A DNA stretch of 6,827 bases, taken from positions 1 through 6,827 of the forward strand of contig JALVTX010000192.1 of assembly GCA_027035825.1 (NCBI GenBank). Direction: 5' to 3'. Source of the DNA: Mariprofundaceae bacterium. Its GTDB lineage: Bacteria; Pseudomonadota; Zetaproteobacteria; Mariprofundales; Mariprofundaceae. The notes below the pieces were generated by a model. The model made no database searches. It was not told the origin of the DNA and worked only from the letters and a program-made list of their open reading frames with translations. Both the position numbers and the translations under genes were made by a program. This document shows positions 5,588 to 6,827 of this stretch, one piece after another. The first letter of the stretch is position 1. Every line of letters begins with the position of its first letter.

Positions 5588-6827
5588 ATGACCACCAGCA
5601 TGACATGGCTCGGGAATGCGATGCGGCGCTTGCTTCCGGCCGCGATGGGGTTGGCGCTTGCGGTCTCGCTCGCGGGGCCGGTCGGGGCGATGCCGGCGCG
5701 CGAGGGGGCGCATGATGGCTTTATCCACGCCATCCGCCATCTGAGCCGCTTCTCGGGCGGGGACATCTGGCTCAAGGGTTCCAATGCATCGGCCGTCATC
5801 ACCATTCCCGTCAGCCACCGCATTCGCGTGCGCCACGCGCACCTGCATCTGGCGTTCGACAATTCATCGGCGTTGATCGAGCCGCGTTCGCAACTGGTCG
5901 TGTTGCTGAACGGCCGCGTGGTGGGGGAGCAGGCGCTGTCGTCCGCGCTGAATCGCAATGAAATGGATATCGAGATTGACGGCGAGGCTCTCACCCCAGG
6001 GTTCGACAAGCTTGAGCTGCGCGCCGCCCAGCATTACACCCTGCAATGCGAGGACGGCTGGAGCTCCGAGCTGTGGACGCGGGTGCGCGGCGATGACTCC
6101 TTCCTGGAGATGGATTTCGAGGAGCTGCCGGTGCATCCCACCCTGCGCGATCTCGATCAACTGCTCGATGCCCGGGCGTGGGACAGCCTGCCGCTGGTCA
6201 TCATGACCCCGGAGGGCGAAAAGCTGGACGCCCGCAAGCGGCGGCTGGGGGCGATGCTGGCGCAGGCGGCCGCGCTGCACGCGCGCTTTCTTCCGCTGCA
6301 TATCGCCTTCGGGCGCGCCAGCCGGGGGCGGCTGCCGAGGCCGGACATGGACGCGATTCTGTTCGGCGAAGACCGGGCGGTGAACGCGGTGCTGGGCGGC
6401 GCGGCCATCCAGGGCGATGGCATCCGCATTATGCCGAGGCCGGACAACCCGCGCCGCTTCCTGCTCGTCATCGCCGGCAAGGATGCGGCGGGGCTGGAAA
6501 AGAGCGTGGCGGCCTTCGCGGCCATGCGTCAGGCGCTGACGGACATGTCGTCAAGCCAGGTGCGCAAGGTGGAGACGCCAAAAGGGCGAGCCATCAAGCC
6601 GCTGGAGGCGGACGCCATATACACCTTTGCCCGCCTGGGCCTGAACACCCGGACGCTGCGCGGGCCGCGGGGCGTGTTTCCATTGAGCATCTGGATGGCC
6701 CCGGACATGTTCAGCCGGGCGCCATTGAGCGTGGTGACGCGGCTGCATTTCGCCTATGGCGCCGGGCTGCGGGAGGATTCCTCGCTGGGGATTTACGTCA
6801 ATGGCGTGTTCGCCAAGTCCATTCCGC
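5588..6827 (+). CDS. BcsB-family periplasmic protein, second paralog (partial, 3' end beyond right edge)
   Basis: A second BcsB-like protein, 413 residues visible. A signal peptide is clear: basic RR at 13-14, hydrophobic 15-32, likely cleavage after VGA (32-34) or MPA (35-37). The first binding-like domain carries NSSAL (92-96), SQLVVLLNG (101-109), C154 and W163. A flavodoxin-like region follows, then the start of the second binding-like domain with YGAG-x-REDS (390-398). In the block around NSSAL and SQLVVLLNG it matches the first paralog at 21 of 31 aligned residues by eye, but elsewhere it has diverged strongly, so the pair is an old duplication and not an assembly artefact. The ATG at 5588 is preferred to the in-frame ATG at 5621 because of the strong Shine-Dalgarno. 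Whether it carries the C-terminal transmembrane anchor missing from its partner cannot be seen; that end is outside the window. Confidence 0.87.
   Translation, partial: MTTSMTWLGNAMRRLLPAAMGLALAVSLAGPVGAMPAREGAHDGFIHAIRHLSRFSGGDIWLKGSNASAVITIPVSHRIRVRHAHLHLAFDNSSALIEPRSQLVVLLNGRVVGEQALSSALNRNEMDIEIDGEALTPGFDKLELRAAQHYTLQCEDGWSSELWTRVRGDDSFLEMDFEELPVHPTLRDLDQLLDARAWDSLPLVIMTPEGEKLDARKRRLGAMLAQAAALHARFLPLHIAFGRASRGRLPRPDMDAILFGEDRAVNAVLGGAAIQGDGIRIMPRPDNPRRFLLVIAGKDAAGLEKSVAAFAAMRQALTDMSSSQVRKVETPKGRAIKPLEADAIYTFARLGLNTRTLRGPRGVFPLSIWMAPDMFSRAPLSVVTRLHFAYGAGLREDSSLGIYVNGVFAKSIP

Noticed and set aside
3851..5848. 665-codon open frame on the minus strand opposite both BcsB-like genes
   Set aside because: It crosses the junction of two clearly recognised genes with signal peptides and strong ribosome binding sites; its own product is Arg/His/Gln/Pro-rich with no domain.
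3848..5913. Shared nucleotide stretches AATTCATCGGCG and GTGTTGCTGAACGG in the two BcsB-like genes, considered as a DNA repeat
   Set aside because: They encode the conserved NSSA and VLLNG motifs of the paralogs and sit at equivalent codons, so protein conservation explains them without a separate repeat element.
5588..6827. Possibility that the second BcsB-like gene is a truncated pseudogene
   Set aside because: The frame stays open from the start codon to the window edge with all expected motifs in order; the missing end is due to the window boundary.

Overview
The window looks like a chromosomal segment of a GC-rich proteobacterium. The transketolase and the class II fructose-1,6-bisphosphatase read like beta/gammaproteobacterial housekeeping proteins, the genes are tightly packed, and all coding regions share a similar high-GC codon bias. 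No transposase, integrase, phage gene, tRNA, rRNA or CRISPR array is seen. The pairing of glpX and tkt is compatible with an organism that runs the Calvin cycle, or one that depends on gluconeogenesis and the pentose phosphate pathway. That lifestyle reading is inference, because no RuBisCO or phosphoribulokinase gene lies in the window.

Layout. The left half (1-3383) is transcribed leftwards: an inositol-monophosphatase-family phosphatase (3383-2541), then glpX (2406-1453), then tkt (1354 to beyond the left edge). The gaps of 134 and 98 bp are short but hold promoter- and operator-like sequence, so the three genes may be partly independently controlled. The glpX/tkt gap is AT-rich. It holds two overlapping dyads, one resembling an FNR/ANR box and one a LysR-type T-N11-A site, placed about 40 bp upstream of the start point implied by the tkt -10 element. 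The glpX leader carries a perfect 12-bp palindrome, and a GC-rich hairpin follows the phosphatase gene.

The right half (3602-6827) is transcribed rightwards from a 218-bp divergent intergenic region, the longest gene-free stretch. It encodes two consecutive BcsB-family periplasmic proteins. The first is complete (660 aa, signal peptide). The second starts 3 nt after the first one's stop, under a near-consensus Shine-Dalgarno that overlaps that stop, and runs off the right edge. They are clear paralogs, sharing NSSAL, SQLVVLLNG, C-x8-W and YGAG-x-REDS motifs. The first ends where its last globular domain ends and lacks the C-terminal transmembrane anchor that BcsB needs to engage the BcsA cellulose synthase.

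How the parts work together. The leftward genes supply sugar-phosphate metabolism: GlpX hydrolyses fructose-1,6-bisphosphate (and in some lineages sedoheptulose-1,7-bisphosphate), and transketolase uses the products. The rightward pair is the accessory and more unusual part: a two-component BcsB-like periplasmic module, probably tied to export or handling of an exopolysaccharide. No synthase, BcsC-type porin, BcsZ hydrolase or PilZ/GGDEF gene is visible between its promoter and the right edge, so the pathway it serves must be decided from sequence beyond the window.
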